Shown here piece by piece: positions 16,699 to 25,641 of a stretch of 64,000 nucleotides of DNA. The stretch is from CALHVX01 sp964640725 (lineage in GTDB: Bacteria > Pseudomonadota > Gammaproteobacteria > Pseudomonadales > Azotimanducaceae): assembly GCA_964640725.1 (NCBI GenBank), contig CAZXIJ010000003.1:62001-126000 (forward strand), read 5' to 3'. A program made the translations under genes and the position numbers. The stretch's first letter is position 1; each line of letters begins with the position of its first letter. A model generated the notes under the pieces. It had not been told where the DNA came from. It did not search any database and was given only the letters and a program-made list of their open reading frames with translations.

Positions 16699-17853
16699 AT
16701 GACCTCACCCGTTTACCTGCTCAGCGCAACCCGAACTCCAATCGGGAGTTTTCAGGGCGCGCTGTCATCGCTGTCTGCACCGGCGCTGGGCGCGCACGCG
16801 ATCCGCACTGCGGTCGCCGAGTCCGGCATCGAGCAGGACGCGATCAGCGAAGGCATTATCGGCAACGTCATCAGCGCCGGGCTCGGCCAGGCGCCAGCGC
16901 GGCAAGCGCTGCGGCAGGCCGGCTTGCCCGACGCCTGCGCGGCGAGCACGCTGAACAAGGTCTGCGGCTCCGGCATGAAGGCAACCATGCTCGGCCACGA
17001 CCTGCTGGCGGCCGGCAGCGGCACGACGGTTGTCACCGGCGGCATGGAGAGCATGAGCAATGCGCCCTACCTGTTGCCCAAGGCCCGGGCCGGGCAACGC
17101 ATGGGCCACGGCGAGATCAAGGACGCCATGTTCCTGGACGGTCTTGAAGACGCCGAGACCGGTGGCGCCATGGGCAGCTTCGCACAGGCCACTGCCGACC
17201 GCTTCCAGCTGACCCGGGAGGCCATGGACGCCTACGCCGTAGAATCCGTTCAGCGAGCCCGCGCCGCCATGGCGTCCGGCGCGCTGGCCGCAGAGATCAG
17301 GCCGCTGGCGGTGAAAGACGCAGACGTCAGCGAAGACGAGCAGCCCATGCGCTCCAAGATCGACAAGATTCCGAAGCTGCGCCCGGCGTTCAAGAAAGAC
17401 GGCACCATCACCGCCGCCAATGCCTCTTCCATTTCCGACGGGGCCTGCGCCCTGGTGCTGTCGACCCGCACCGACGGCGCCGAGCCGCTGGCGCGTATCG
17501 CCGGGCACCACACGCACAGCCAGCATCCCAGCGAGTTCACCACCGCGCCCGTCGGCGCCATCGGCGGGCTGCTCAGCAAGCTGGGCTGGCAGGCCGACGA
17601 GGTCGACCTGTTCGAGATCAACGAAGCCTTTGCCATGGTCACGATGCTCGCGATCAGCGAGCTGTCTTTGCCCGCAGACCGGGTCAACGTATACGGCGGC
17701 GCCTGCGCCCAGGGGCACCCCATCGGTTCCACAGGCGCGCGGCTGATCGTGACCCTTGCCCATGCCCTGCAAGCGCGCGGCGGGCACCGGGGCATTGCCT
17801 CCCTGTGCATCGGCGGCGGCGAGGCCACAGCCATCGCGCTGGTTCGGGACTGA
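16699..17853 (+). CDS. Thiolase (acetyl-CoA C-acyltransferase)
   Basis: A 384-residue thiolase. The three catalytic residues are visible: acylated Cys89 in NKVCGSGMKA, His340 in AQGHPIGSTGAR and the second Cys370 in LCIGGGEA. The ATG at 16699 is preferred over one at 16678 because AAGGAAAC lies directly before it at six-base spacing. It could work either in the condensing direction (two acetyl-CoA to acetoacetyl-CoA) or in beta-oxidation; there is no adjacent hydratase/dehydrogenase gene, and fabY follows only nine bases later, so the context is more suggestive of acyl-chain building than degradation. Confidence 0.93.
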   Translation: MTSPVYLLSATRTPIGSFQGALSSLSAPALGAHAIRTAVAESGIEQDAISEGIIGNVISAGLGQAPARQALRQAGLPDACAASTLNKVCGSGMKATMLGHDLLAAGSGTTVVTGGMESMSNAPYLLPKARAGQRMGHGEIKDAMFLDGLEDAETGGAMGSFAQATADRFQLTREAMDAYAVESVQRARAAMASGALAAEIRPLAVKDADVSEDEQPMRSKIDKIPKLRPAFKKDGTITAANASSISDGACALVLSTRTDGAEPLARIAGHHTHSQHPSEFTTAPVGAIGGLLSKLGWQADEVDLFEINEAFAMVTMLAISELSLPADRVNVYGGACAQGHPIGSTGARLIVTLAHALQARGGHRGIASLCIGGGEATAIALVRD

Positions 17854-17862
17854 GCGCTCGCC

Positions 17863-19710
17863 ATGGCAGCAAGGCTTCCCGTGATTGCAGGTTTTGGCGG
17901 TATCAACGCCGCCGGGCGCATGTCGTTCAACCACAGCTACCGGCGCATGGTGTTCGACGCGCTGGGACAGGCACCGCAGCAGCGGACCCTGGAAAGTCTC
18001 GCGAGCCTGATGGGCCGGCAGGACACCCTGCAGGAGTCCGGGGCCCGGGAGGCCATCCTGGACGGCACCCTGATTCGCCGGCTGGAGGCTCCGCACCAGG
18101 ATCAGATGAACTGGCACATGGACGCCAGCCAACGCGGTGACGGCGCGCCCGTCTCCTTCGAGATGAGCAAGCGCTCTCTGCCTGACCCTCTGCCCCCGGG
18201 CTGGCAAGCAAGCCCGGTCAACGACCGGACGGTACGCATCACTCTGCCGCCCGACGCCACGCTCTACGCGAAAGCGCCGCAGCCGCTCAAGGTCAACGCG
18301 GCCGGCCAGCTGCCGCGGGGATTCAATCCCGGTGACCTGTACCAGTCCCGCAGCCATCCGCGGGCGCTGCAGATCACGGTGTTCGCAGCATCTGACGCGC
18401 TGCGCTCCTCCGGCTTGCCCCTGGAGCGCCTCAAAAGCCTGTTGTCTCCGGACGAGGTCGCGGTGTTTTCTGGCAGCGCCATGGGGCAGCTGGACAACGA
18501 AGGCTACGGCGGCATGTATCAGAACAGCCTGACGGGCCGTCGCCCCACCGCCAAGAATGTGCCCCTCGGCCTGTCCGAAATGCCCGGCGATTTCGTCAAC
18601 GCCTACGTGCTCGGCTTCGCCGGCGACACCGCTGGGATCATCGGTGCCTGCGCAACCTTTCTGTACAATCTCAAGCGCGGCTCGGAAGCCATCGCCAGCG
18701 GCAGCAAGCGCCTGGTCATGATCGGCAATGCCGAAGCGCCCATTGTGCCGGAAGTCATGGAGGGCTATCGCACCATGGGCGCGCTGGCCGAGGACGACGC
18801 TCTGGCCGCCCTGGACGGAGCCAGCACCCCGGACCTGCGGCGCGCCTGCCGGCCCTTCTCGGACAACTGCGGATTCACCGTCGCCGAGGCCGGCTCCTAC
18901 GTCTTGCTCATGGACGACGAGCTGGCCCTGCAGCTGGGCGCCCGCATCCTCGGCAGCGTTGGCGGCGTGTTTGCCAATGCCGACGGCTACAAAAAGTCCA
19001 TCCCCGGTCCGGGGATCGGCAACTACATCACCATGGGCAAGGCCATGGGGCTGGCACGGACGCTGCTCGGGGAAAACGGACTGCGGACCGGCGTCCACGT
19101 TCAGGCGCACGGCACCGGCACGCCCCAGAACCGGGTCACGGAGTCGGACATCCTGTCCCGGCTTGCCGGCGCCTTTGGTATCGAAGACTGGCCCATCGCC
19201 GCCATCAAGTCCTACGTCGGGCACTCCATGGCGCCCGCTGGCGGCGACCAGCTGTCAGCGGTGCTGGGTACCTGGAGCGATGGCTGGCTGCCGGGCATCC
19301 ACTCCATCGATCACCTGGCCGACGATGTTCACCAGGATCACCTGGCGTTCAACATGGCCCACCGGCAATTGGCCCCAGAGCAGCAGCTCGGCGCGCTGAT
19401 CAACAGCAAGGGTTTTGGGGGCAACAACGCCACCGGCCTGGTGCTGTCTCCGGCAACGACCCGATCGCTGCTGGAAGCGCGGTGGGGCAAGGCTCGGCTG
19501 AAGGAACACGCGGCGGCGCAGGAAGCTGTTGCAGCCGAGGCGCAAGCCTATGACGACGCCATGTGCAAAGAGCCCCAGCCCAGCATCTACCGCTTTGGCG
19601 AAGGCGTGCTGGACGGCGCGGACCTGGCGATCGACGACCAGCACATTTCCGTGCCCGGGTTCGGCCGCGCCGTTGACCTGAACGTGCCCGACCCGTTCCG
19701 GGCTGACTGA
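17863..19710 (+). CDS. fabY: FabY-type beta-ketoacyl-ACP synthase
   Basis: A 615-residue ketoacyl synthase of the long FabY type, the enzyme that in Pseudomonas aeruginosa condenses acetyl-CoA with malonyl-ACP and starts fatty acid synthesis in place of FabH. The N-terminus (PVIAGFGGINAAGR) and the segments GQLPRGFNPGDLY and NSKGFGGNNATGLVL match what I recall of FabY. The Cys-His-His triad of elongating synthases is present: Cys263 in GACATF, His416 in QAHGTGTPQN and His454 in VGHSMAP. It follows the thiolase by nine bases. No Shine-Dalgarno is obvious, suggesting translational coupling. Confidence 0.88.
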   Translation: MAARLPVIAGFGGINAAGRMSFNHSYRRMVFDALGQAPQQRTLESLASLMGRQDTLQESGAREAILDGTLIRRLEAPHQDQMNWHMDASQRGDGAPVSFEMSKRSLPDPLPPGWQASPVNDRTVRITLPPDATLYAKAPQPLKVNAAGQLPRGFNPGDLYQSRSHPRALQITVFAASDALRSSGLPLERLKSLLSPDEVAVFSGSAMGQLDNEGYGGMYQNSLTGRRPTAKNVPLGLSEMPGDFVNAYVLGFAGDTAGIIGACATFLYNLKRGSEAIASGSKRLVMIGNAEAPIVPEVMEGYRTMGALAEDDALAALDGASTPDLRRACRPFSDNCGFTVAEAGSYVLLMDDELALQLGARILGSVGGVFANADGYKKSIPGPGIGNYITMGKAMGLARTLLGENGLRTGVHVQAHGTGTPQNRVTESDILSRLAGAFGIEDWPIAAIKSYVGHSMAPAGGDQLSAVLGTWSDGWLPGIHSIDHLADDVHQDHLAFNMAHRQLAPEQQLGALINSKGFGGNNATGLVLSPATTRSLLEARWGKARLKEHAAAQEAVAAEAQAYDDAMCKEPQPSIYRFGEGVLDGADLAIDDQHISVPGFGRAVDLNVPDPFRAD

Positions 19711-19723
19711 CCGCTTGGGCGCA

Positions 19724-19745
19724 AGCCGCGGCTGTATCCGCGGCT
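19724..19745. other. Inverted repeat between convergent genes
   Basis: AGCCGCGG and CCGCGGCT form a perfect 8-bp stem around a 6-base loop, between the end of fabY and the end of the convergent SirB1-like gene (overlapping its stop). There is no T-run on either side, so a Rho-independent terminator is not supported; it may act as a 3'-end stabilising hairpin for both transcripts. Confidence 0.45.
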
Positions 19746-20568
19746 AGTGCCGAACCGCCGGTGAGCGCTGGCCGAACTCAGCCCGACGCTCTTCGACTTC
19801 GCCGCGAAACTGGTCCCTCCAGCCATCGGGCGCCAGAGCCCAGGATTCTCCGCGCCGGGCATCCAGCAGCGCCAGCGCTTCCGTGCAGCGCTCGGCCGCC
19901 ATGTCCGGCGCCCCGAGCTGCGCCCAGGCCGTGGCCATCTCGACCAGCAACAGGCTCTGCTGCAAATGCCCCTCGGGCAGCAGTCCTCGCTGGAGCTCCA
20001 GCACCGCCAGGACCTCGTGCCAGTCGCCGGCGCTCTGCACCAGACCCTTAACGTTGTTGAACATGCGCAGCGCAATCGCAACAGCATCTGCAGCGTCCGC
20101 GGCGCGGGCGGCTTGGGTATCGGCGCCCTGAGGCGGCAACGGTACCAGCGCGAAAGGATCGATCAGCTCGCCGTCGACGCGCACCATAAAGTGTCCGGGA
20201 TGGTTCAGGCCAAAGGCTTCGTGTCCGCGCCGGCGCGCGAGCCTGATGAGCAACACCGCAAGGGTAATGGGAATGCCCTGACGCCGCGCCAGCACCGTCA
20301 GCACATCCGAGTTCGCAAGCACCGCGTAGTTCTGCGCGTTACCGGCAAATCCAAGTTGCGCAAGCGCCTGCCAGGGCGGCAAGTCCGGGGCGGCAGCCTG
20401 CAGGACTGACTCAAGCTGCCCCGCGGCGTCCTCGGCAGATACCGGCGCATCCCGTCGCAGCCAGCGGCACACCAGCATCGCGGCATCCCATTCATCGGGC
20501 GCTGCGGCCGTCGGTCCTGCTTGTCGAACAGCGTTGCCGAAAGCCACGCAATCGGCATGGAGGGTCAC
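19744..20568 (-). CDS. SirB1-family transglutaminase-like protein
   Basis: A 274-residue protein of the SirB1 group. The central segment has the family signature VLARRQGIPITLAVLLIRLARRRG followed by LNHPGHFMVRVDGELIDPFAL, and the C-terminal half is helical and TPR-like (VLELQRGLLPEGHLQQSLLLVEMATAWAQLG). The group has the transglutaminase fold but lacks a clear catalytic Cys, as does this protein. The GTG start lies two bases after the stop of the response regulator gene, implying cotranslation. The role is not known. Confidence 0.8.
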   Translation of the reverse strand: MTLHADCVAFGNAVRQAGPTAAAPDEWDAAMLVCRWLRRDAPVSAEDAAGQLESVLQAAAPDLPPWQALAQLGFAGNAQNYAVLANSDVLTVLARRQGIPITLAVLLIRLARRRGHEAFGLNHPGHFMVRVDGELIDPFALVPLPPQGADTQAARAADAADAVAIALRMFNNVKGLVQSAGDWHEVLAVLELQRGLLPEGHLQQSLLLVEMATAWAQLGAPDMAAERCTEALALLDARRGESWALAPDGWRDQFRGEVEERRAEFGQRSPAVRH

Positions 20569-20569
20569 G

Positions 20570-20965
20570 TCAGCAAGCGCCAGGCACCGGCGCGCCGCGA
20601 GTGCCCAGCAACTCGGTCACGATGGATACGAGATCGGTGCGATCGAACGGCTTGGCCAGGGTCGCGTTCGCTCCCATCTGGGCCGCCGTCTGCAGGTAGT
20701 CTCCGGGGCCGATTCGCCCGCCGCCAGAGATCGCGATAATGGGCATGACTGGCGTCGCCCGCCGCATGCGCGCAATGGTCTCGATCCCTTCGCGCTCCGG
20801 CATGATGAGGTCGGTGATCACCAGATCGAAGTCGATGCGCTCGAAGGCCCGCTCCGCCTCGATGCCGTTGGCTGCCCGGGTCACCGTGTGGCCCTCCAGC
20901 ACCAGCATCTGGGAAACCAGCTCCAGCACCTGCGGATCATCGTCAACGACCAGGATCGAACTCAT
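20570..20965 (-). CDS. CheY-like single-domain response regulator
   Basis: A 131-residue receiver domain without an output domain. The acidic pocket is VVDDDPQ at residues 6-12, the phosphoacceptor is Asp52 in VITDLIMP, and the conserved Thr/Ser and Lys positions appear as AISGGG and LAKPFD. Its partner kinase is not in the window (PilS has its own regulator). It lies 50 bp after prfC on the same strand. Confidence 0.9.
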   Translation of the reverse strand: MSSILVVDDDPQVLELVSQMLVLEGHTVTRAANGIEAERAFERIDFDLVITDLIMPEREGIETIARMRRATPVMPIIAISGGGRIGPGDYLQTAAQMGANATLAKPFDRTDLVSIVTELLGTRGAPVPGAC

Positions 20966-21014
20966 GGCAAGCTCCAGTTACCTGACCAGTTTAGCAAAAT
21001 CCTGAGCGTTCGCA

Positions 21015-22640
21015 TCAGTGCTCGCGGGTCGGCGCGAAGGTCACCTCGGGCCAGCGCTCCTGGGCCAGCGCGAGGTTTGCCCGGGAGGTTGCCAGGTACG
21101 TGAGGTAGCCACCGCCATCGATCGCGAGGTTCGACTCGTTTTTGGCCCGGAATTCCGCGAGCCGCTTGGCATCGTCGCAGTAGATCCAGCGGGCCGTGAA
21201 GATGTTCGTGGATTCGTACAGCGGATCGGCCCGGTACTCGTCCTGCAAACGATGGGCCACCAGGTCGAACTGCAGCGTGCCCACCGCCCCGACCACCAGC
21301 TCACTGCGCGTCAACGGCTTGAATACCTGGGTGGCGCCCTCTTCGGACAGCTGGTCGAGCCCCTTCTCGAGTTGCTTGCCCTTGAGGGGGTCCCGGGGGC
21401 GGACGCGGCGAAACAGTTCTGGCGCAAAGTTGGGCACGCCCTTGAACTCGAGCGCTTCGCCCTGAGAGAAGGAATCCCCGATCTGAATCGTGCCGTGGTT
21501 GTGGAGACCGATGATGTCGCCGGCGTACGCCTGCTCGGCCTGCACCCGGTCGCCGGCCATGAAGGTCACCGCATCGGAAATCTTGACGTCTTTGCCAAGG
21601 CGCACGTGCCGGATGCGCATGCCATGGTCGTAGCGGCCGCTGCAGACTCGAAGAAAGGCGATGCGGTCCCGATGCTTCGGGTCCATGTTGGCCTGAATTT
21701 TGAATACGAATCCGGAGAAGCGATCTTCCGTTGGCGTGACGGTGCGCGTCTCTGCCTCGCGCTCCAGGGGTGCCGGCGCGATGTCGACAAACCGCTCGAG
21801 CATTTGCTCGATCCCGAAATTGCCCAGCGCCGTCCCAAAGAACACCGGCGTCAGGCCGCCCTTGAGAAAGTCTTCCAGGTCGAACTCGTGACTGGCACCG
21901 CGGACCAGCTCGATCTCGCCTACCGCGTCGTCATAGTCGGCGCCCAGATAGGCGCGAGCTGCGTCACTGTCGAGCCCGTCGATGGTGGCAAAGGGGTGGA
22001 TGTGGTGGCCGTGCCCTTTTTCGTAGCAAACAATCTGGTCGCGGTGCAGATCGTAGATGCCGCGAAAGTTTCGCCCCATCCCCAGGGGCCAGTTCATGGG
22101 GGCGCAGGCAATCTGCAGGATGTCCTCGATCTCGTCCATGACCTCAACAGGATCGCGAATTTCCCGGTCGAGCTTGTTGATGAAAGTGAGGATGGGCGTA
22201 TCGCGCATCCGGCAGACTTCCATGAGCTTGATCGTGCGCGGCTCGACGCCTTTGGCACCGTCGATCACCATCAGCGCCGAGTCGACCGCAGTGAGCGTTC
22301 GGTAGGTGTCTTCGGAGAAGTCTTCGTGTCCCGGCGTGTCGAGCAGGTTCACCATGGCGTCGCCGTAGGGGAACTGCATGACCGAGGTCGTGACAGAGAT
22401 GCCGCGCTCCTGCTCCATCTTCATCCAGTCGGATGTAGCGTGGCGGTCAGACTTGCGGGCCTTCACCGTGCCCGCCAGCGCGATCGCATTGCCGAACAGC
22501 AACAGCTTTTCGGTCATGGTGGTCTTGCCCGCATCCGGGTGCGAGATAATGGCGAAGGTGCGGCGCCGGCTAATGGCCTGTTGATCAGCCCTGCTGGCCG
22601 TCGCCTCGTCGGTCGCCGCTCCTGAAGTCTTGGCATTCAT
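21015..22640 (-). CDS. prfC: Peptide chain release factor 3
   Basis: A 541-residue translational GTPase that removes RF1/RF2 from the ribosome after termination. G motifs: ISHPDAGKTTMTEKLL (G1) near residue 33, DTPGHEDFSEDTYR (G3) near 100 and FINKLDRE (G4) near 155. The RF3 features (FRGIYDLH, VFFGTALGNFGIEQML) separate it from EF-G. Length is normal. It is downstream of rimI by about nine bases on the same strand. Confidence 0.96.
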   Translation of the reverse strand: MNAKTSGAATDEATASRADQQAISRRRTFAIISHPDAGKTTMTEKLLLFGNAIALAGTVKARKSDRHATSDWMKMEQERGISVTTSVMQFPYGDAMVNLLDTPGHEDFSEDTYRTLTAVDSALMVIDGAKGVEPRTIKLMEVCRMRDTPILTFINKLDREIRDPVEVMDEIEDILQIACAPMNWPLGMGRNFRGIYDLHRDQIVCYEKGHGHHIHPFATIDGLDSDAARAYLGADYDDAVGEIELVRGASHEFDLEDFLKGGLTPVFFGTALGNFGIEQMLERFVDIAPAPLEREAETRTVTPTEDRFSGFVFKIQANMDPKHRDRIAFLRVCSGRYDHGMRIRHVRLGKDVKISDAVTFMAGDRVQAEQAYAGDIIGLHNHGTIQIGDSFSQGEALEFKGVPNFAPELFRRVRPRDPLKGKQLEKGLDQLSEEGATQVFKPLTRSELVVGAVGTLQFDLVAHRLQDEYRADPLYESTNIFTARWIYCDDAKRLAEFRAKNESNLAIDGGGYLTYLATSRANLALAQERWPEVTFAPTREH

Positions 22641-22649
22641 GGGCGCAGT

Positions 22650-23165
22650 CTAAAGGGCGCGGCCGACGAAGTATTGCGACAGATCCAGCGCGTAGACCAG
22701 GGCATCCTCGTGCCCCAGCTGCGACGGGTAGTAGTCCTTGCGCACGCCGATCTCGAAGAAGCCGATGGACTGATAGAGGGCGATGGCGCTGTAGTTCGAC
22801 GGTCGAACTTCCAGAAAAATCCGCCGCGCGCCCTGCGTAAATGCCTGAGCGAGCAGGTGGGCCAGCAGTTGTCGACCATGCCCCTGCCCTTGCCGGTCCC
22901 GGAGCACACACAGATTCAGCAGGTGGGACTCGCCCACGGCGACGGTCACAATGCCGTGCCCGACCACCTCGTTCGCCTCCAGGGCAACCCAGCACTGGTG
23001 CCCGGCGTTCAGGCAGTCCATGAAATTGCCAGAGGTCCAGGGAAACGCGTAAGAGCGATTTTCGACCTGGACTACGGCCTCGACATCGTCCGGCAGCATG
23101 GGCCGAAACTGCAGGGGGCCGGGCGCTTCGGCGGGCGGCTGCGGCACATCGACCGGGCTGCTCAC
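22650..23165 (-). CDS. rimI: Ribosomal-protein-alanine N-acetyltransferase RimI
   Basis: A 171-residue GNAT acetyltransferase that acetylates the N-terminal alanine of ribosomal protein S18. The acetyl-CoA loop is RDRQGQGHGRQLL near residue 92, preceded by LLNLCVLRD and followed by RPSNYSAIALYQSIGFFEIGVRKDYY, the RimI signature. The GTG start at 23165 overlaps the upstream stop in a GTGA arrangement; a longer open frame exists but would add a non-family N-terminus lying inside the upstream gene. Confidence 0.9.
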   Translation of the reverse strand: MSSPVDVPQPPAEAPGPLQFRPMLPDDVEAVVQVENRSYAFPWTSGNFMDCLNAGHQCWVALEANEVVGHGIVTVAVGESHLLNLCVLRDRQGQGHGRQLLAHLLAQAFTQGARRIFLEVRPSNYSAIALYQSIGFFEIGVRKDYYPSQLGHEDALVYALDLSQYFVGRAL

Positions 23166-23890
23166 GGGGTATCGCCGCCGGGGGTCGCAGCGGCCGCCGG
23201 TGTCAGGGCCAGCAAGGCCTGCCACAGGGCCCGCTTGCTGGCGCCGTCGTTCATGAGCCCTTCCAGCGGCGGCAGGGACAGCTTGGCCACCGGGGCCAGC
23301 GCCGGCTGGGCCTGAAGCCAGGTGCCGAGCTCCGGGGCGAGCTCTCCGGCCAGCAGGACGCGCTGCGCAGACGCTGCAGCCACGCGTTTGCTGACAAAGC
23401 CCAGGAGCGCGGCGATCCGGTCGTCCGGGGACAGGTCTGCCGGCAGGGACTCCGGGCGCAGCGCCAGCTGCTGCGGGCGCGCAGCCTCCGCCGCGATGGC
23501 GCTGAGCAGGTCAGCCAGAAATCGTCGCTGGGCGGCACCGATGGTCGGCGGGCCAAGATGCACGACCCCGGGCACCCAGGTGCACTGCAGCTCGGTGAAC
23601 GCGAGCAGCGCGGGCTCCGCCGCCCCGCGGGCGACAGGGCTGCGGCGAGGCGGCGGCGCCGCGCTGCGAGCGCTCCCCGCGGCCCGGGGCGCGGGCGCGC
23701 CGTCCATGTCCTGCAACATGGATTCCAGCTGAGCCACGCGATCGACATTGCGCCCCCGGGGCGCTGCGCTGGCCGCAGGCCCGGTGCTGGCGTCCGCATC
23801 GGCGGCTCGCAGCCGATCCCGCCGAACCCAAAGGCTCAGCCCCATGTCGGCAATCAGCTGACGGCGGCGGCGGGAAGCATTAACGGACAC
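23162..23890 (-). CDS. holD: HolD-like protein, candidate DNA polymerase III psi subunit
   Basis: A protein of about 242 residues. Its N-terminus (SRRRRQLIADMGLSLWVRR) resembles the peptide at the start of E. coli HolD that binds chi, and its C-terminus (GASKRALWQALLAL) resembles the end of HolD. In between are an Ala/Pro-rich low-complexity linker (residues ~35-95) and a middle domain. In E. coli holD directly precedes rimI, and the same pairing is seen here with a 4-base overlap. The GTG at 23890 is chosen because AAGGTGA precedes it; GTG at 23896 or an ATG at 23986 are alternatives, the latter overlapping aroG. The assignment rests on short motifs and position. Confidence 0.55.
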   Translation of the reverse strand: MSVNASRRRRQLIADMGLSLWVRRDRLRAADADASTGPAASAAPRGRNVDRVAQLESMLQDMDGAPAPRAAGSARSAAPPPRRSPVARGAAEPALLAFTELQCTWVPGVVHLGPPTIGAAQRRFLADLLSAIAAEAARPQQLALRPESLPADLSPDDRIAALLGFVSKRVAAASAQRVLLAGELAPELGTWLQAQPALAPVAKLSLPPLEGLMNDGASKRALWQALLALTPAAAATPGGDTP

Positions 23891-23984
23891 GATCACCTTG
23901 GACCCGGAATCTCTCTGCTGGCATTGTAGCGGCTGACGGCGCTGGCTTGGGAGCCTGATCCGTTCCAGCAACCACGGGGCCCCC

Positions 23985-25043
23985 ATGAAGTATCAAACCG
24001 ACGACCTTCGCATCACCGGCATGGAGGAAGTGATTCCGCCGGACGACCTGTTGCAGGCGCTGCCAGTCAGCGTCGAGGCCAGCCGGCTGATCTTCGCCAC
24101 GCGCAAAGCCGTGGCCGACATTGTGCACGGCCGCGACCCGCGCCTGCTGACGGTCGTCGGGCCCTGTTCCATCCACGACCCGGAGGCCGCGCTGGAGTAC
24201 GCGCGGCGCCTGGCCGAGCAGGCCGAACGCTACGCCGATCAGCTCCTCATCATCATGCGGGTCTATTTTGAAAAGCCGCGGACCACCATCGGCTGGAAAG
24301 GGCTGATCAACGATCCAAACCTGAACGGGTCCTTCGATATCAACAGCGGGCTGCATACCGCCCGGGGCCTGCTTCGCGATATCGCCGAGCTCGGGCTGGG
24401 CGCCGGCACCGAGTACCTGGATCCGATCACCCCCCAGTATCTGGGCGACCTGGTCAGCTGGGGCGCGATCGGCGCCCGAACCACCGAGAGCCAGGTACAC
24501 CGCCAGCTCACCTCCGGGCTATCCTGCCCGATTGGCTTCAAGAACAGCACCGACGGCCAGGTGCAGGTTGCCGTCGATGCGGTGAAGTCGGCCGCGCACC
24601 CACACATTTTCCTGTCGGTGACCAAGCAAGGGCGCAGCGCCATCTTTTCGACCGCCGGCAATGCTGATTGCCACGTCATTCTGCGCGGCGGCGGCGGCCG
24701 CACCAACTACGACAGCGACAGCGTGCGGCAGGCCAGCGGCGTGCTGGAACAGGCCGATCTGAACCGCCGGATCATGATCGACATGAGCCATGCCAACAGC
24801 GAAAAGAACCACGAGCGCCAGATCGCCGTTGGCGCCGATATCTGCGGGCAGCTGCACGCCGGAGAAGACCGGATTCTGGGCGTGATGATCGAGAGCAATC
24901 TGGAAGCGGGCAATCAGAAGATCGGCCCGCCGGAAACGCTGACCTGGGGGCAGAGCATCACCGATGCCTGCATCGACTGGGAGGCTACGACAGTGCTGCT
25001 CGGGGACCTTGCGGCAGCTGCCGCGAAGCGCGCCGGGCAGTAA
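23985..25043 (+). CDS. aroG: 3-deoxy-7-phosphoheptulonate synthase (DAHP synthase, class I)
   Basis: Condenses phosphoenolpyruvate with erythrose 4-phosphate, the first step of the shikimate pathway. The 352-residue length and motifs fit the AroFGH (type I alpha) group: VVGPCSIHDP near residue 58, RVYFEKPRTTIGWKGLINDP near 90, GARTTESQVHRQLTSGL near 163, LRGGGGRTNYD, and MSHANSEKNHERQ. The paralogue type (Phe-, Tyr- or Trp-inhibited) is not decided, so the symbol is provisional. Its last 59 bases overlap the 3' end of msrQ on the other strand. Confidence 0.95.
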   Translation: MKYQTDDLRITGMEEVIPPDDLLQALPVSVEASRLIFATRKAVADIVHGRDPRLLTVVGPCSIHDPEAALEYARRLAEQAERYADQLLIIMRVYFEKPRTTIGWKGLINDPNLNGSFDINSGLHTARGLLRDIAELGLGAGTEYLDPITPQYLGDLVSWGAIGARTTESQVHRQLTSGLSCPIGFKNSTDGQVQVAVDAVKSAAHPHIFLSVTKQGRSAIFSTAGNADCHVILRGGGGRTNYDSDSVRQASGVLEQADLNRRIMIDMSHANSEKNHERQIAVGADICGQLHAGEDRILGVMIESNLEAGNQKIGPPETLTWGQSITDACIDWEATTVLLGDLAAAAAKRAGQ

Positions 25044-25620
25044 TCAGCCGTTCGGCCACCAGGGCCGCAAAGATCGCCAGGTACAGCAACGGCTCGCCGT
25101 AGCCGTCCCGGGTCAGCCACAGCAAGTGCACCAGCGCGGCGCCCATGGCCAGGAACACCAGGCGATGGAGCTGCACCCAGCGGCTGCGCAAGCGCCGCTG
25201 CCAGGCCCGGGTCGAGGTCATCGCCAGCGGCAGCAGTGCCAACAGCGCCACGGCGCCGGCGATGATGTAGCTACGCTCGGTCAGGTCACCGACGATGCCC
25301 TGCAGATCGAAGCCTTTCAGAAAGCCGGCATAGGACAGCACGTGTGCCACCACGTAGCCGAAGGCAAAGAGCCCGGTCGTTCGGCGCAGCGGCGCCAACC
25401 AGCTCCAGCCGGCAAGACGCCGCAGCGGCGTGATGGCCAGCGCCAGCAGCAGCAGGCGGATCGCCCAGACGCCCAGAAAGTCTGTGACAGCTTCGCCAGG
25501 ATCAGCGCCTAGCCGCGACCCGGGCGCGTTCAGTTCGCCGGCGATCTGCGCTAGCAGCCAGACCGCCGGCAGGGCCAGCAGCAGGCAGGCCGCAATCTGC
25601 GTCGCCCCGCGGGAGGTCAT
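24985..25620 (-). CDS. msrQ: MsrQ, heme-binding membrane subunit of the periplasmic methionine sulfoxide reductase
   Basis: A 211-residue inner-membrane cytochrome of the ferric-reductase-like family that passes quinol electrons to MsrP. It has about six hydrophobic segments; family motifs include TPLRRLAGW, LRRTTGLFAFGYVVAHVLSY with a heme-ligand His, and RWVQLHRLVFLAMGAALVHLLW with further His residues. It is downstream of msrP by 21 bases. The 3' end runs 59 bases into the convergent aroG coding region; the membrane core is complete before that point. Confidence 0.92.
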   Translation of the reverse strand: MTSRGATQIAACLLLALPAVWLLAQIAGELNAPGSRLGADPGEAVTDFLGVWAIRLLLLALAITPLRRLAGWSWLAPLRRTTGLFAFGYVVAHVLSYAGFLKGFDLQGIVGDLTERSYIIAGAVALLALLPLAMTSTRAWQRRLRSRWVQLHRLVFLAMGAALVHLLWLTRDGYGEPLLYLAIFAALVAERLITARRASRQLPQGPRAALS

Positions 25621-25641
25621 GAGGAGGCCTCAGCGCGCATG

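Noticed and set aside
16765..19224. 819-codon open frame antisense to thiolase and fabY
   Set aside because: Spans two well-supported genes on the other strand and reads as low-information shadow sequence.
21018..22625. 535-codon open frame antisense to prfC
   Set aside because: Covers nearly the same span as prfC on the other strand; shadow frame.
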